Of a DNA stretch of 64,000 bases, positions 36,162 to 44,005 are shown in pieces. The stretch comes from Alicyclobacillus fastidiosus. Its GTDB lineage: Bacteria > Bacillota > Bacilli > Alicyclobacillales > Alicyclobacillaceae. Location: NCBI RefSeq assembly GCF_026651875.1, contig NZ_CP104067.1:3958501-4022500 (forward strand), given 5' to 3'. How positions within the stretch are numbered: the first letter of the stretch is position 1; every line of letters starts with the position of its first letter. The position numbers were made by a program, and so were the translations under genes. Below the pieces are notes generated by a model, which was not told the origin of the DNA, searched no databases, and saw only the letters and a program-made list of their open reading frames with translations.

Positions 36162-37097
36162 CTACACCGTCGGTCCAATGCGGTACAGCGCAAAGTCGTC
36201 CATTCCGAGCGTCTCTGCGACGGCAGGCTTGCCCTCCAGCACGCGATGCACTTCGTCAATCGCCAGACCGACATCCGCATCTGCCAACAGCTGTCCATCC
36301 AGGTCGTCGGGACACGCCCGCAACGTCGTCTCGCTGATGGCGAAACGGACGATGGGGAGCAGCGGAGTCCCAAACGCATGCGGTTGCGCCGCAAAATGGA
36401 TGATCACATGAGCGCCTGCAGCGGTCATCCCTGTCGCCGTCTCCAACGCGTTCGATCCCGCCTTCATCAGTGTCGCTCGCCCACTCGCGCGCTCGCCGTG
36501 ATCGACTTGGTCCACCGAAGGAAAGCGCTTTACGTACGGCGTCGCGTCGTCCGGTAGGACGAGGTTTGCCCCCATCTCCCACAGCTCGCTGACGACGCGC
36601 AAAGCCAGCGGAGATGGCGTCGAACGTAGCGGGTCATCGAATAAGAACCCGATGCAAATTTGCTCCCACGGGACGTCTGCACGCGGAATCTGGGCGATTT
36701 CGGCATCTCGCTCACCGAGCCAACGTTCCACGGACGACTGCGCCTTTAAGGTCCCGCCCGCGCCTTGAATGCTGACAAAGCCGACGGGCTTTTGCGTCCG
36801 GGACTTCGTCGTCTGATAGAGATCCTTAGCGATGATCCCTTCGCAGCCGAGTCCCACAAACAAGCTCGCATAGACGTTCGGGTGCAGAGCCAGGTTGGAA
36901 AACACGCGCTGCGTCTGCACGAGGTCTGCCCCGATTTGCGCACAACCGTGCTGATGTTCGATGTACTTAAACTTTGGGTTTCGCCGAGCGACGTCGATGG
37001 CCACCTGATTCGCGCATACCACCGCAGGTAGGATAAATAGATGATTGCGAATGCCGATGCTCCCGTCAGCCCGGGAATAGACTCGAATTTTGGACAC
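36162..37097 (-). CDS. UxaA/altronate-dehydratase-family large subunit, variant 2
   Basis: 311 residues, shorter than the usual C-terminal UxaA module (about 380). The N-terminal half keeps the family cysteines: HQHGCAQ and VGLGCEGI, plus DGSIGIRNHLFILP at the start. The second half lacks the CGGSD...GISGNPALG and GGT..LSETTE..GAE segments and the late GTPTGSPIAPC block; only a weak TGMTAAGAHVIIHFAAQPHAFGTPLLP remains. Thus it seems unable to form the whole site alone. The GTG at 37097 has GAGGGG upstream; the gene overlaps the SAF gene by about 32 bases. Confidence 0.8.
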   Translation of the reverse strand: MSKIRVYSRADGSIGIRNHLFILPAVVCANQVAIDVARRNPKFKYIEHQHGCAQIGADLVQTQRVFSNLALHPNVYASLFVGLGCEGIIAKDLYQTTKSRTQKPVGFVSIQGAGGTLKAQSSVERWLGERDAEIAQIPRADVPWEQICIGFLFDDPLRSTPSPLALRVVSELWEMGANLVLPDDATPYVKRFPSVDQVDHGERASGRATLMKAGSNALETATGMTAAGAHVIIHFAAQPHAFGTPLLPIVRFAISETTLRACPDDLDGQLLADADVGLAIDEVHRVLEGKPAVAETLGMDDFALYRIGPTV

Positions 37098-37398
37098 TCG
37101 ATTCACCCCTCTGCAAGTCTCCGCGCCCGCGCAAACTTTCCAGGTTGTGCACATGTACGTGCTCCCCTGCGCGAATCATCTGCGTGGCCCGGCCAATCAC
37201 TTGGCCATACTTGTGAACGTGTGCCCCAACTGGCAAATCGCGAATGGCGAACTTGTGTCCAAACGGAATGTCCTGAACGAGGACCAGCGGGTGCTTCGCA
37301 TCCTCGATGACGATTTCGGTCCCTTTTTGCAACCGCGTCAAAGCGGTCGCTACGTCATCCACCGGTTTTTGGAGGACCCACTGTCGATTTGACTCCAT
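37066..37398 (-). CDS. UxaA-family small subunit (SAF domain)
   Basis: 110 residues. It is the SAF domain that in UxaA/GarD proteins is fused to, or paired with, the large module: LVLVQDIPFGHKFAIRDLPVGAHVHKYGQVIGRATQMIRAGEHVHVHNLESLRG. The His/Lys-rich turn GAHVHKYG is typical. The ATG at 37398 follows GGAGG; an earlier frame start reaches back over the upstream gene. It is placed between the two large-subunit paralogues and overlaps the second one, so one small subunit may serve both. Confidence 0.88.
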   Translation of the reverse strand: MESNRQWVLQKPVDDVATALTRLQKGTEIVIEDAKHPLVLVQDIPFGHKFAIRDLPVGAHVHKYGQVIGRATQMIRAGEHVHVHNLESLRGRGDLQRGESSVQNSSLFPG

Positions 37399-37411
37399 TC
37401 CTGGCCACCTC

Positions 37412-38572
37412 CTAGAGACTTTTTCCGATGCGGTAAATGCCAAATTCACGGTGTCCGAGGAGCTCCGACTTAGTCGGCTCTCCATTCAAGACGGTAACCA
37501 TTTTTTCGAACAACGCGTTCCCGTTTTCCTCGACCGTCTCTACGCCGTCCACAATCGGACCCGAATTGAAATCCAAATTGTCTGCCATGTTTACGTAGGT
37601 CGCGGTATTCGTCGCGACCTTGATGCAAGGTGCGATTGGCGATCCGGTAGGCGTCCCCCGACCGGTCGTAAAAATCACCACCTGCGCGCCCCCCGCCACC
37701 ATTCCGGTGATTTGTTCAATGTCGTGACCAGGCGTATCCATGATCACTAAGCCGTTCCTTGAGGGCCGCTCGGCGTATTCGATCACCTCTTGAATTGGCG
37801 TTGTTCCCCCCTTGTAAATGCACCCTAGGCTCTTTTCTTCAATCGTCGTGATGCCCCCGTCCATATTGCCCGGCGACGGCTGTGCGCCGCGGATGTCAAC
37901 CCCCATTTTCATCGCGTTTTCCTCAAGCCGGTGAACGATGTGGATGACCTGCTGGCCAATTTCAGGTGTCGCCGCACGCTGCGCCAATAGGTGCTCGGCG
38001 CCGATAAGCTCAGTCGTTTCCGACAGGATGGACGTTCCCCCTTCGGCTACGAGCAAGTCGCTCACCACACCTAAGGCGGGGTTTCCGGAAATCCCCGAAC
38101 AAGCGTCCGATCCGCCACATTCCGTGCCTAGCACAATTCTTGAGAGAGGCACTTGCACGCGCTGCACCGCGTCCCTCGTTACGAGCCAATCGCTTGCCAA
38201 CGCAGTGCCTTTCGCGGTGGCATTGCGAATTCCACCGACTTGTGTCAGGCCCACCAGTTCCGCCTGTTTCCCAGCCGCTCGGGCGCGATTGACCAGTCGG
38301 TTCAAGTCGAAAGCCTCGTGGCCCCACGCGAGAATGACGACGCCATAGACGTTCGGATGGGTGGCGAATCCTTCGTAGACTCGGAATGTCTGGTCGAGAT
38401 CGTCACCGGCCTGGTTAATGCCGTGTTGGTTGCGAAATGTCACCGCCCCTGGTGCACTGGCGACGATCTTTTCGGCAATTTGATTCATTTCATACGAGAC
38501 CGGGAGCACCAGCACGTGATTGCGTACACCAATTCGCCCATCTTCTCTGACATATCCGTCAATCAACACCAC
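37412..38572 (-). CDS. UxaA/altronate-dehydratase-family large subunit, variant 1
   Basis: 386 residues. DGRIGVRNHVLVLP opens the module. The central metal motifs ECGGSDACSGISGNPALGVVSDLLV and GGTSILSETTELIGAEHLL are intact, as are SPGNMDGGITTIEEKSLGC and GTPTGSPIAPCIKVATNT. However the early cysteines of the family (HxxGCG and GLGCE) are replaced: NQHGINQ and AWGHEAF. This mirrors variant 2. It dehydrates a sugar acid to a 2-keto-3-deoxy acid. GTG at 38572 fits GGAGGTGAGC; the GTG at 38578 is inside that site. First gene of the operon. Confidence 0.85.
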   Translation of the reverse strand: MVLIDGYVREDGRIGVRNHVLVLPVSYEMNQIAEKIVASAPGAVTFRNQHGINQAGDDLDQTFRVYEGFATHPNVYGVVILAWGHEAFDLNRLVNRARAAGKQAELVGLTQVGGIRNATAKGTALASDWLVTRDAVQRVQVPLSRIVLGTECGGSDACSGISGNPALGVVSDLLVAEGGTSILSETTELIGAEHLLAQRAATPEIGQQVIHIVHRLEENAMKMGVDIRGAQPSPGNMDGGITTIEEKSLGCIYKGGTTPIQEVIEYAERPSRNGLVIMDTPGHDIEQITGMVAGGAQVVIFTTGRGTPTGSPIAPCIKVATNTATYVNMADNLDFNSGPIVDGVETVEENGNALFEKMVTVLNGEPTKSELLGHREFGIYRIGKSL

Positions 38573-38714
38573 GCTCACCTCCGCATGTCTTTTCTATCCT
38601 ATTGATGGCACTCGACGAACATGGCTATTCGCGGCTTGAAACAATCACAGATGGGGCGGCAGGTTCCAGGCCCGCGAAGTTGAGCAGGAAAAAACCGATA
38701 CACACCGCTGTGAT

Positions 38715-38730
38715 GTTTCAATATTTGAAC
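38715..38730. promoter_or_regulatory. inverted repeat GTTTCAA-N2-TTTGAAC (site 1)
   Basis: GTTTCAATATTTGAAC lies between the sigma-54 promoter and the first gene. It matches the sites at 38852 and 38881. Confidence 0.5.
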
Positions 38731-38772
38731 AACTCGCACCACTTCATCGGCCCCACCGTTACCGAATAGCAA

Positions 38773-38788
38773 AGCAAGAATCATGCCA
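38773..38788 (-). promoter_or_regulatory. sigma-54 promoter of the sugar-acid operon
   Basis: The minus strand reads TGGCATGATTCTTGCT: GG-N10-GC spacing, full -24/-12 agreement. It lies about 200 bases upstream of the UxaA variant 1 start. Confidence 0.92.
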
Positions 38789-38851
38789 GTATCGTCCTAC
38801 CCGCGATTGTGGACGAAATTAGTTGGAAGGACATCGCAGTACAGCTAATTC

Positions 38852-38900
38852 GTTTCAAGTTGTAACACACACGTTCCTCATTGGTTCAAATTGAAACCAA
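38852..38900. promoter_or_regulatory. two candidate binding sites for the PrpR-type EBP
   Basis: GTTTCAAGTTGTAAC (38852-38866) and GGTTCAAATTGAAACC (within 38881-38900) share the GTTTCAA/TTGAAAC dyad with site 1. They are 65-110 bases upstream of the -24 element, directly after the EBP gene, the usual enhancer position. Confidence 0.6.
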
Positions 38901-38922
38901 ACCTTTCACACACAGCGAACAC

Positions 38923-40842
38923 CTAACCGAGATTCCATTGCTTCATCTTTCTCCACAAGGTCGTCCGGCTAATGCCAAGCCTGTCGGCCGTTCGTTGCAC
39001 ATCACCATGGCATTGGAACAAGGTGTCGACAATCAACTGTCGCTGGACTTCCTCTAAACTTCCGACGTACCGTCTTTGCACTTCTTCACGTTCACGGGTT
39101 GAACCCTCCGCATACACATCGGGATCGGGGAGCGATTTGTTGTAGAACCAGTCCGCAACCGCTTCGCGATTGACGACGCCAGACGTCAAGGTCGCAATCA
39201 AATAATCGACCATATTTCTCAATTCCCGTACGTTTCCCGGCCAATGGTAAGCACACAACATGCGGTAGATTTCCGGGACCGGTCTCGGCGGCGTGCCCAC
39301 GCCCTTGCGCTGATACCAGATCTGTTTGAGCAGTCCCTCAAACAACACTGGGATGTCCTCCGGGACCTCGCGCAGCGGGACTGTATTGATGCGCAGAACA
39401 TCCAACCGGAAAAACAGATCTTGTCTGAACTTGCCCTGTGTCACCAACGACCACAGCGGCTTATTCGTCGCCGCAATCACCCGAACGTCAATCGGAATGA
39501 CCTTTTCTCCACCGATCCTCATGACGCGTCGCTCCTCCAAGACGCGCAACAGGCGCTGTTGTACATGAGATGCTGTTTCACCGATCTCGTCAAGGAAGAT
39601 GGTCCCGCCGTGTGCCAGTTCAAACAGTCCAGCCTTCCCACCGCGCCGCGCGCCAGTAAACGCGCCTTCCTCGTATCCAAACAGTTCACTTTCCAGGAGT
39701 TGATCTGGAAGCGCAGCACAGTTTACCGCGACAAAAGGCGCGTTCGACCGCGAACTGCCATTGTGAATCGACTGGGCTATGACTTCCTTGCCCGTACCTG
39801 TCTCGCCGACGATGAGCACCGAGGAATCCGTCAGCGCGAACTGCTGTGCGGTGTGCTTCATACGTTGCATCCGGCTTGAACTTCCCCAGAGGTCCGCGAA
39901 CGTGTAGACCGCTTCGTGGCCATCCAACGATTTCTTCTGTCGGACGCGCCGTTCAAGGGACTCAATGTCTTCCACGCGTTGGAGCGTGACAAAATACTCC
40001 CCCTTGCCTGGTAACGCGATGCGCTCTATCGTCCAGAGCTGTCCAACAACTTGAACGACATCGGTCGTTCGGGTGCCATCTCCAGCACGAATAAACTCGC
40101 AGACCGATTCTGGCAAACACGATTCAATCGGAACGCTGACACAGGAATCTCGTCCAATTAAATCGAGTACAAACCGATTCGCGAATTGAACCTGTTCATT
40201 TTGAATCAGAATCAGGCCTTGTGCTGCCTGGTCGAGCGCGCCGCGAAGCGTTGCATGCGTCTCGCGCTCGGAGAGGCGCGCGAGCAGGATGCGCTTTGCC
40301 TCCTGAATGGCAGCCCAGATGGATGCCTTCCCAGACTCGATGAGCACCCCGAAGATGCCCATGTCCCTGACAATATCTATGACGCTGGCGTCCCCAAGAA
40401 TGCAGTCCACCTGTTCTTGGTGAATGACCTCTCGGATTTTCGCCATGATTTCCTTCGCGGAATCCGTTTGTTCGACATCGACTGGAACGACAGGGACATT
40501 TAAGAGCGCGCCCCACTCCCTCACACTGCCAATGACGTTCTCAAAACCCACAATGGCAAACTTCGTTCCCATATTCCGAGCCTTTTGCAGTGCGCGAAGC
40601 ACATCATATGGCGTCACGGCGACTTCTACGGCGGGAATCGCAATCTCGTTCGCGATACTGAGAAATGTCCCGCCGCGGCTGATCAGGACCCCTGCATCCT
40701 CAAGCACCGATTTGCGGGCGAGTTCCACCCCTTGCCCCATTCGGCCTGTCAGGATTTCAATCTGTTCTCCGTACGCGCGACAAACCTCTTGCGCGTCGTG
40801 AACCATATTTTGATATGGCGCAATCAGGACGATTTTCAACAC
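38923..40842 (-). CDS. sigma-54 enhancer-binding regulator with PrpR_N sensor, EBP 3
   Basis: 639 residues. Residues 1-190 are a PrpR_N-type ligand domain (VLISRGGTFLSI, PAVEVAVTPYDVLRAL, FENVIGSVREWGALLNVPV), followed by a PAS-like domain (195-300). The AAA+ domain has Walker A GETGTGKE (346-353), GAFTGA (393-398), IFLDE, and the C-terminal Fis HTH is DVQRTADRLGISRTTLWRKMKQW. All sigma-54 activation motifs are intact. It probably senses a sugar-acid intermediate and activates the operon immediately downstream on the same strand. Confidence 0.94.
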   Translation of the reverse strand: MLKIVLIAPYQNMVHDAQEVCRAYGEQIEILTGRMGQGVELARKSVLEDAGVLISRGGTFLSIANEIAIPAVEVAVTPYDVLRALQKARNMGTKFAIVGFENVIGSVREWGALLNVPVVPVDVEQTDSAKEIMAKIREVIHQEQVDCILGDASVIDIVRDMGIFGVLIESGKASIWAAIQEAKRILLARLSERETHATLRGALDQAAQGLILIQNEQVQFANRFVLDLIGRDSCVSVPIESCLPESVCEFIRAGDGTRTTDVVQVVGQLWTIERIALPGKGEYFVTLQRVEDIESLERRVRQKKSLDGHEAVYTFADLWGSSSRMQRMKHTAQQFALTDSSVLIVGETGTGKEVIAQSIHNGSSRSNAPFVAVNCAALPDQLLESELFGYEEGAFTGARRGGKAGLFELAHGGTIFLDEIGETASHVQQRLLRVLEERRVMRIGGEKVIPIDVRVIAATNKPLWSLVTQGKFRQDLFFRLDVLRINTVPLREVPEDIPVLFEGLLKQIWYQRKGVGTPPRPVPEIYRMLCAYHWPGNVRELRNMVDYLIATLTSGVVNREAVADWFYNKSLPDPDVYAEGSTREREEVQRRYVGSLEEVQRQLIVDTLFQCHGDVQRTADRLGISRTTLWRKMKQWNLG

Positions 40843-40974
40843 TCATCATCCTCCTTAACCACACTCGCCCGATCTCATCCGTTGGTCATCCGGTTTGTTC
40901 TACCTCATTGTACAGGCGCAGCTAAACTTTCGGTACCGCAGGCAGTCGAGGGAGGAAGGAAGGAGGAAGACAAA

Positions 40975-41008
40975 TCAGAGGTGTACATGCCTCAGAGGTG
41001 TACATGCC
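40975..41008. repeat. 17-bp perfect tandem duplication
   Basis: TCAGAGGTGTACATGCC occurs twice head to tail with no spacer. It lies just beyond the permease terminator, outside any gene. Confidence 0.85.
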
Positions 41009-41009
41009 G

Positions 41010-41048
41010 GGCGCACAAAGACAAACAGACGACCGAAGTCGTCTGTTT
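41010..41048 (-). terminator. intrinsic terminator of the phenolic-acid operon
   Basis: On the minus strand AAACAGACGAC and GTCGTCTGTTT pair over 11 bp around a TTCG tetraloop, followed by TGTCTTTGTG. About 170 bases after the permease stop. Confidence 0.75.
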
Positions 41049-41217
41049 GCGATAGGCACGTTGACAACCACACAATTCACGAAAATTTTTTCGTTAATGC
41101 GCGACATCAACCTCCTGAAGTTATTGTGCCCGCCTTCACGCAACTTATACGTAAACGGTGGAGTCGGACAAAGTCGTCTTGCACACGGTACCACAGGGCG
41201 GCGTCCAGCAACGACAA

Positions 41218-42777
41218 TCAGGTGCTGTTCGATATCTGTTCGTCGGCTGGCGAATCGCGATTCGCCGCAAATTCCTTCGGAGCGGCCACCCAGACAAGCA
41301 ACAGGATCACTGCGGACACAAGCCATGCTAGCGCGTAATCCGGTGCTTCTCCCCAACCGAACCTGGGTGCGTTCATCAGACCAAGCCATGCGGAGAGAGC
41401 TGCGAAAAGCGACCACAGAGTAGCAGCTAAAAATTTCCGGTCGATCAACGAGACGGATATGGCCGTAATTACTAACACCAGCAACAAAAAACCGTTTGCC
41501 ATCCCGCTAATCGGGTCCCAGTAGATGGCCTTATCTAACACCTGAGAAACGTGTGGGGAAAGATGAATCTTCAACGCTGCCAGGCTTTCTTGCATCGTAG
41601 ATTGAATTAAATAGGCACCGGGAATGATGATCCCTAATAAAAAAGCGTTCACATACTTATGGTCGATATTTCTAATGGCTGTCCGGCCGACCCCGATGGA
41701 AACGTAGGCGATGACGGCGGCGCGTAACGACCATGGAAATAGGTCTATCGCAGGCATCGAGAGCCCCGCCATGACCACGAGCAGCATGACAATCGGAACC
41801 CAAAAATGGTAGGAGATCCTGGCACCGAGATGTTTATACGACGGATGTACGGCGTACATTACCGTGGGGATAATTCCACCGGAGACCCCGATGACAATGG
41901 AACATACACCATCCATCAGCAGTGTTTGACCAACTGAGTATTCATCGCCAACTTGTTGGGCGGCTTCAACTGAGGCTAAGTCTTGTAAGATGGCGTAGAC
42001 AGACATCGGTACAATCACGGAGAAGTATGAAATGTCCCCCATCAAATACGCCATGAATTTAGGTGGCATATGCCATGGGGCCGTAAAATGCATACCACTC
42101 CAGGATATATGGATGTCACCTGTGGTTAGGCCGACCACGAGGACGACCATCCAAGCGACAAAAAACGGTGACAGGCTCCATTTCGTAAGTGGAATCTTTG
42201 CGAACACTCCGCAGAGTACCAGCGTTAAGGCGATAATGCCTAAAAGTGGACTGGAAAATAACCGGACGACGATGGTCCTGGACAAATAGCTGTACATCGC
42301 CGCAGCAAATACCGTCATGACCGCCGGTTTCGGGATAAGTTTTCGAATGTATCTCGTGAACGGCGCGCTCGCCAGCTTAAAGATTCCCATCCAAACTACC
42401 GCTGCAGCGCCGGCTGCCCAACTAGCCGACAAACTATGTGTACGCTGGTAGACTGGCAACATGATGGAAATGGCAAACGCAGTCGACGAGGGCACATTGA
42501 TCCCAAACACTTGTGACGTGACGGTCCGCGCCCCAGTTCTCCTCGCAAGGCGGTGAGCGCTCCAAGTCACCCACAAACCTGCGAGCAAAAAACCGAGTGA
42601 AAATCCAGGAAGCATATGATCGACGGAAAAACCAAGTGGAATACCTACCCCCGCCAACAAGAGTGCCGGGATCGCCATATCCGTGATATTGACCCCGAAG
42701 TGACTGATCATCGCATCCATATCTCCTCGGTTCACGTGAAACCAATAAGGTTTCCACCTTGCGTCGTGCTCGTTCAT
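41218..42777 (-). CDS. NCS2-like permease of the UbiD/UbiX cluster
   Basis: 519 residues with about twelve to fourteen hydrophobic segments. The N-terminus WFHVNRGDMDAMISHFGVNITD and central SVYAILQDLASVEAAQQVGDEYSVGQTLLMDGVCSIVIG fit the xanthine/uracil (NCS2/AGZA) permease superfamily, although the closest members I recall carry other anions. The ATG follows GGAGG. It is the last gene of a cluster with a phenolic-acid-type decarboxylase, so import of an aromatic acid is possible. A cre-like site lies upstream. Substrate not shown. Confidence 0.75.
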   Translation of the reverse strand: MNEHDARWKPYWFHVNRGDMDAMISHFGVNITDMAIPALLLAGVGIPLGFSVDHMLPGFSLGFLLAGLWVTWSAHRLARRTGARTVTSQVFGINVPSSTAFAISIMLPVYQRTHSLSASWAAGAAAVVWMGIFKLASAPFTRYIRKLIPKPAVMTVFAAAMYSYLSRTIVVRLFSSPLLGIIALTLVLCGVFAKIPLTKWSLSPFFVAWMVVLVVGLTTGDIHISWSGMHFTAPWHMPPKFMAYLMGDISYFSVIVPMSVYAILQDLASVEAAQQVGDEYSVGQTLLMDGVCSIVIGVSGGIIPTVMYAVHPSYKHLGARISYHFWVPIVMLLVVMAGLSMPAIDLFPWSLRAAVIAYVSIGVGRTAIRNIDHKYVNAFLLGIIIPGAYLIQSTMQESLAALKIHLSPHVSQVLDKAIYWDPISGMANGFLLLVLVITAISVSLIDRKFLAATLWSLFAALSAWLGLMNAPRFGWGEAPDYALAWLVSAVILLLVWVAAPKEFAANRDSPADEQISNST

Positions 42778-42831
42778 CTTTATCGCCTCCAACGCTTTAC
42801 AGGGCCTAGCAGAACAAGCCAGGCCACTTTA

Positions 42832-42845
42832 AGAAAACGCTTACA
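42832..42845. promoter_or_regulatory. cre-like site (CcpA) before the permease
   Basis: The minus strand reads TGTAAGCGTTTTCT, one mismatch from TGWAANCGNTNWCA. It sits in the 148-base gap between the VOC and permease genes. Confidence 0.5.
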
Positions 42846-42925
42846 AACATGCCTCTTCCATACACATCTAGGCCCTCTACCGGGGGAAAGCCCCTTTTGC
42901 GCGCCCCCTTCATCTATTTGTTCAT

Positions 42926-43297
42926 TTATGTGGACCGGGACCAAATTCTCCATACATTTCCACTTGGATCGATAAAGCCGGAGATTCTAAAATTCTCCTG
43001 TTCGTGAAACCGTATCGGTTCGACTTCTATATTGTGGATTTGCAAGTAGTGAATCATCTGATTCAAATCTTTCACCTCCAGCACGAGTCTAGTCTGGCTC
43101 GGCGACTCACCGGCCATTTCACGATTGCTATATATCGCAACAGCCGTCTGGGATGTTGGAATCGCGTAGAGGCACCAGCGATTGGTGGCATCGAGGTGGA
43201 GGATAGAAAACTTAAGAACATCCTCATAGAAGGTCCGAGCGCGGTCGAATTCTCGCACGGGAATTTCCGCAAAAGTAAGCCCCAGGTAATCTAGCAC
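42926..43297 (-). CDS. VOC-family (glyoxalase/dioxygenase fold) protein
   Basis: 123 residues, one vicinal-oxygen-chelate unit: LTFAEIPVREFDRARTFYEDVLKF, a central VEV-like strand (RLVLEVKDLNQMIHYL), and GFIDPSGNVWRIW. The GTG at 43297 follows GGAGAGGGGGAG and overlaps the ubiX stop by seven bases; a TTG start adds 16 residues. It probably helps aromatic-acid metabolism in this operon, for example as a metal-dependent accessory enzyme, but its role is inferred from position only. Confidence 0.8.
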   Translation of the reverse strand: MLDYLGLTFAEIPVREFDRARTFYEDVLKFSILHLDATNRWCLYAIPTSQTAVAIYSNREMAGESPSQTRLVLEVKDLNQMIHYLQIHNIEVEPIRFHEQENFRISGFIDPSGNVWRIWSRST

Positions 43298-43875
43298 CGT
43301 ACTCCCCCTCTCCAAGGCTGTCCGGATGTCCAGCGTTTGGTCCAATCATTGTCTATCCCAAACTGGTCAAGCGTTCGTGCCACCACATGATTGACCGCGT
43401 CGTCGAGGCTTCTTGGGCGATTGTAAAACGTGAGGACCGGTGGTAAAATGACTGCCCCCATTCGGGATAAGTGCAGCATGTTTTCGAGGTGAATATCGCT
43501 CAACGGACACTCCCTCGTAATCAGGACCAGTTTGCGCCGTTCCTTCAACACGACGTCCGCAGCCCGGCCGATCAGCGCATCGGCATAACCAACGCGAATG
43601 GCGGCTAGCGTTTTCATGCTGCATGGTGCGACGATCATGCCATCCGTTAGGAACGACCCGCTTGAAATCGACGCCGCTTGGTTGTCTTCCTTGTGCACGA
43701 CGCTCGCGAGTCTTCGTACATCTTCCACTTTGTAATCCGTTTCGACTTGAATCGTCGTCTCTGCCCATTTTGAGAGGACTAGGTGCGTCTCCACCGCATA
43801 CTCCCGCAATGCCTCCAGCATTCGAATTCCCAAAATCGCTCCAGTTGCTCCCGAGATGCCAACAATGATTCTCAT
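43291..43875 (-). CDS. UbiX/BsdB-type flavin prenyltransferase
   Basis: 194 residues. UbiX proteins prenylate FMN to make the prFMN cofactor that UbiD decarboxylases need. The N-terminus MRIIVGISGATGAILGIRMLEAL, then SGSFLTDGMIVAPCSMKTLAAI with the FMN site, and RECPLSDIHLENMLHLSRMGAVILPPV are diagnostic. The ATG at 43875 follows AGGAGGGAG. It lies 131 bases behind the UbiD gene. In Bacillus the equivalent pair is bsdB-bsdC; the small bsdD gene is not found here. Confidence 0.92.
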   Translation of the reverse strand: MRIIVGISGATGAILGIRMLEALREYAVETHLVLSKWAETTIQVETDYKVEDVRRLASVVHKEDNQAASISSGSFLTDGMIVAPCSMKTLAAIRVGYADALIGRAADVVLKERRKLVLITRECPLSDIHLENMLHLSRMGAVILPPVLTFYNRPRSLDDAVNHVVARTLDQFGIDNDWTKRWTSGQPWRGGVRC

Positions 43876-44005
43876 GGCACTCCCTCCTAACCACTCTGTG
43901 ATGGACGAATTCATCCACTCGCTACGCCTGTAAGACTGCCTCTAGCTCTGCTGCGCGAGACCCGCGAATGGAGGGCCATTTGCGGGTCACCGAGCGTGGT
44001 GTCAA

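Larger units (their letters stand above)
38573..38922. other. control region of the sugar-acid operon
   Basis: This stretch has no gene. It holds the sigma-54 promoter, three related inverted repeats and a leader of about 190 bases. Confidence 0.65.
40843..41217. other. intergenic region with tandem repeat and terminator
   Basis: This stretch has no gene. It contains a 17-bp tandem duplication (40975-41008) and the permease terminator (41010-41048). Upstream of EBP 3 the sequence is purine-rich without a clear promoter. Confidence 0.6.
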
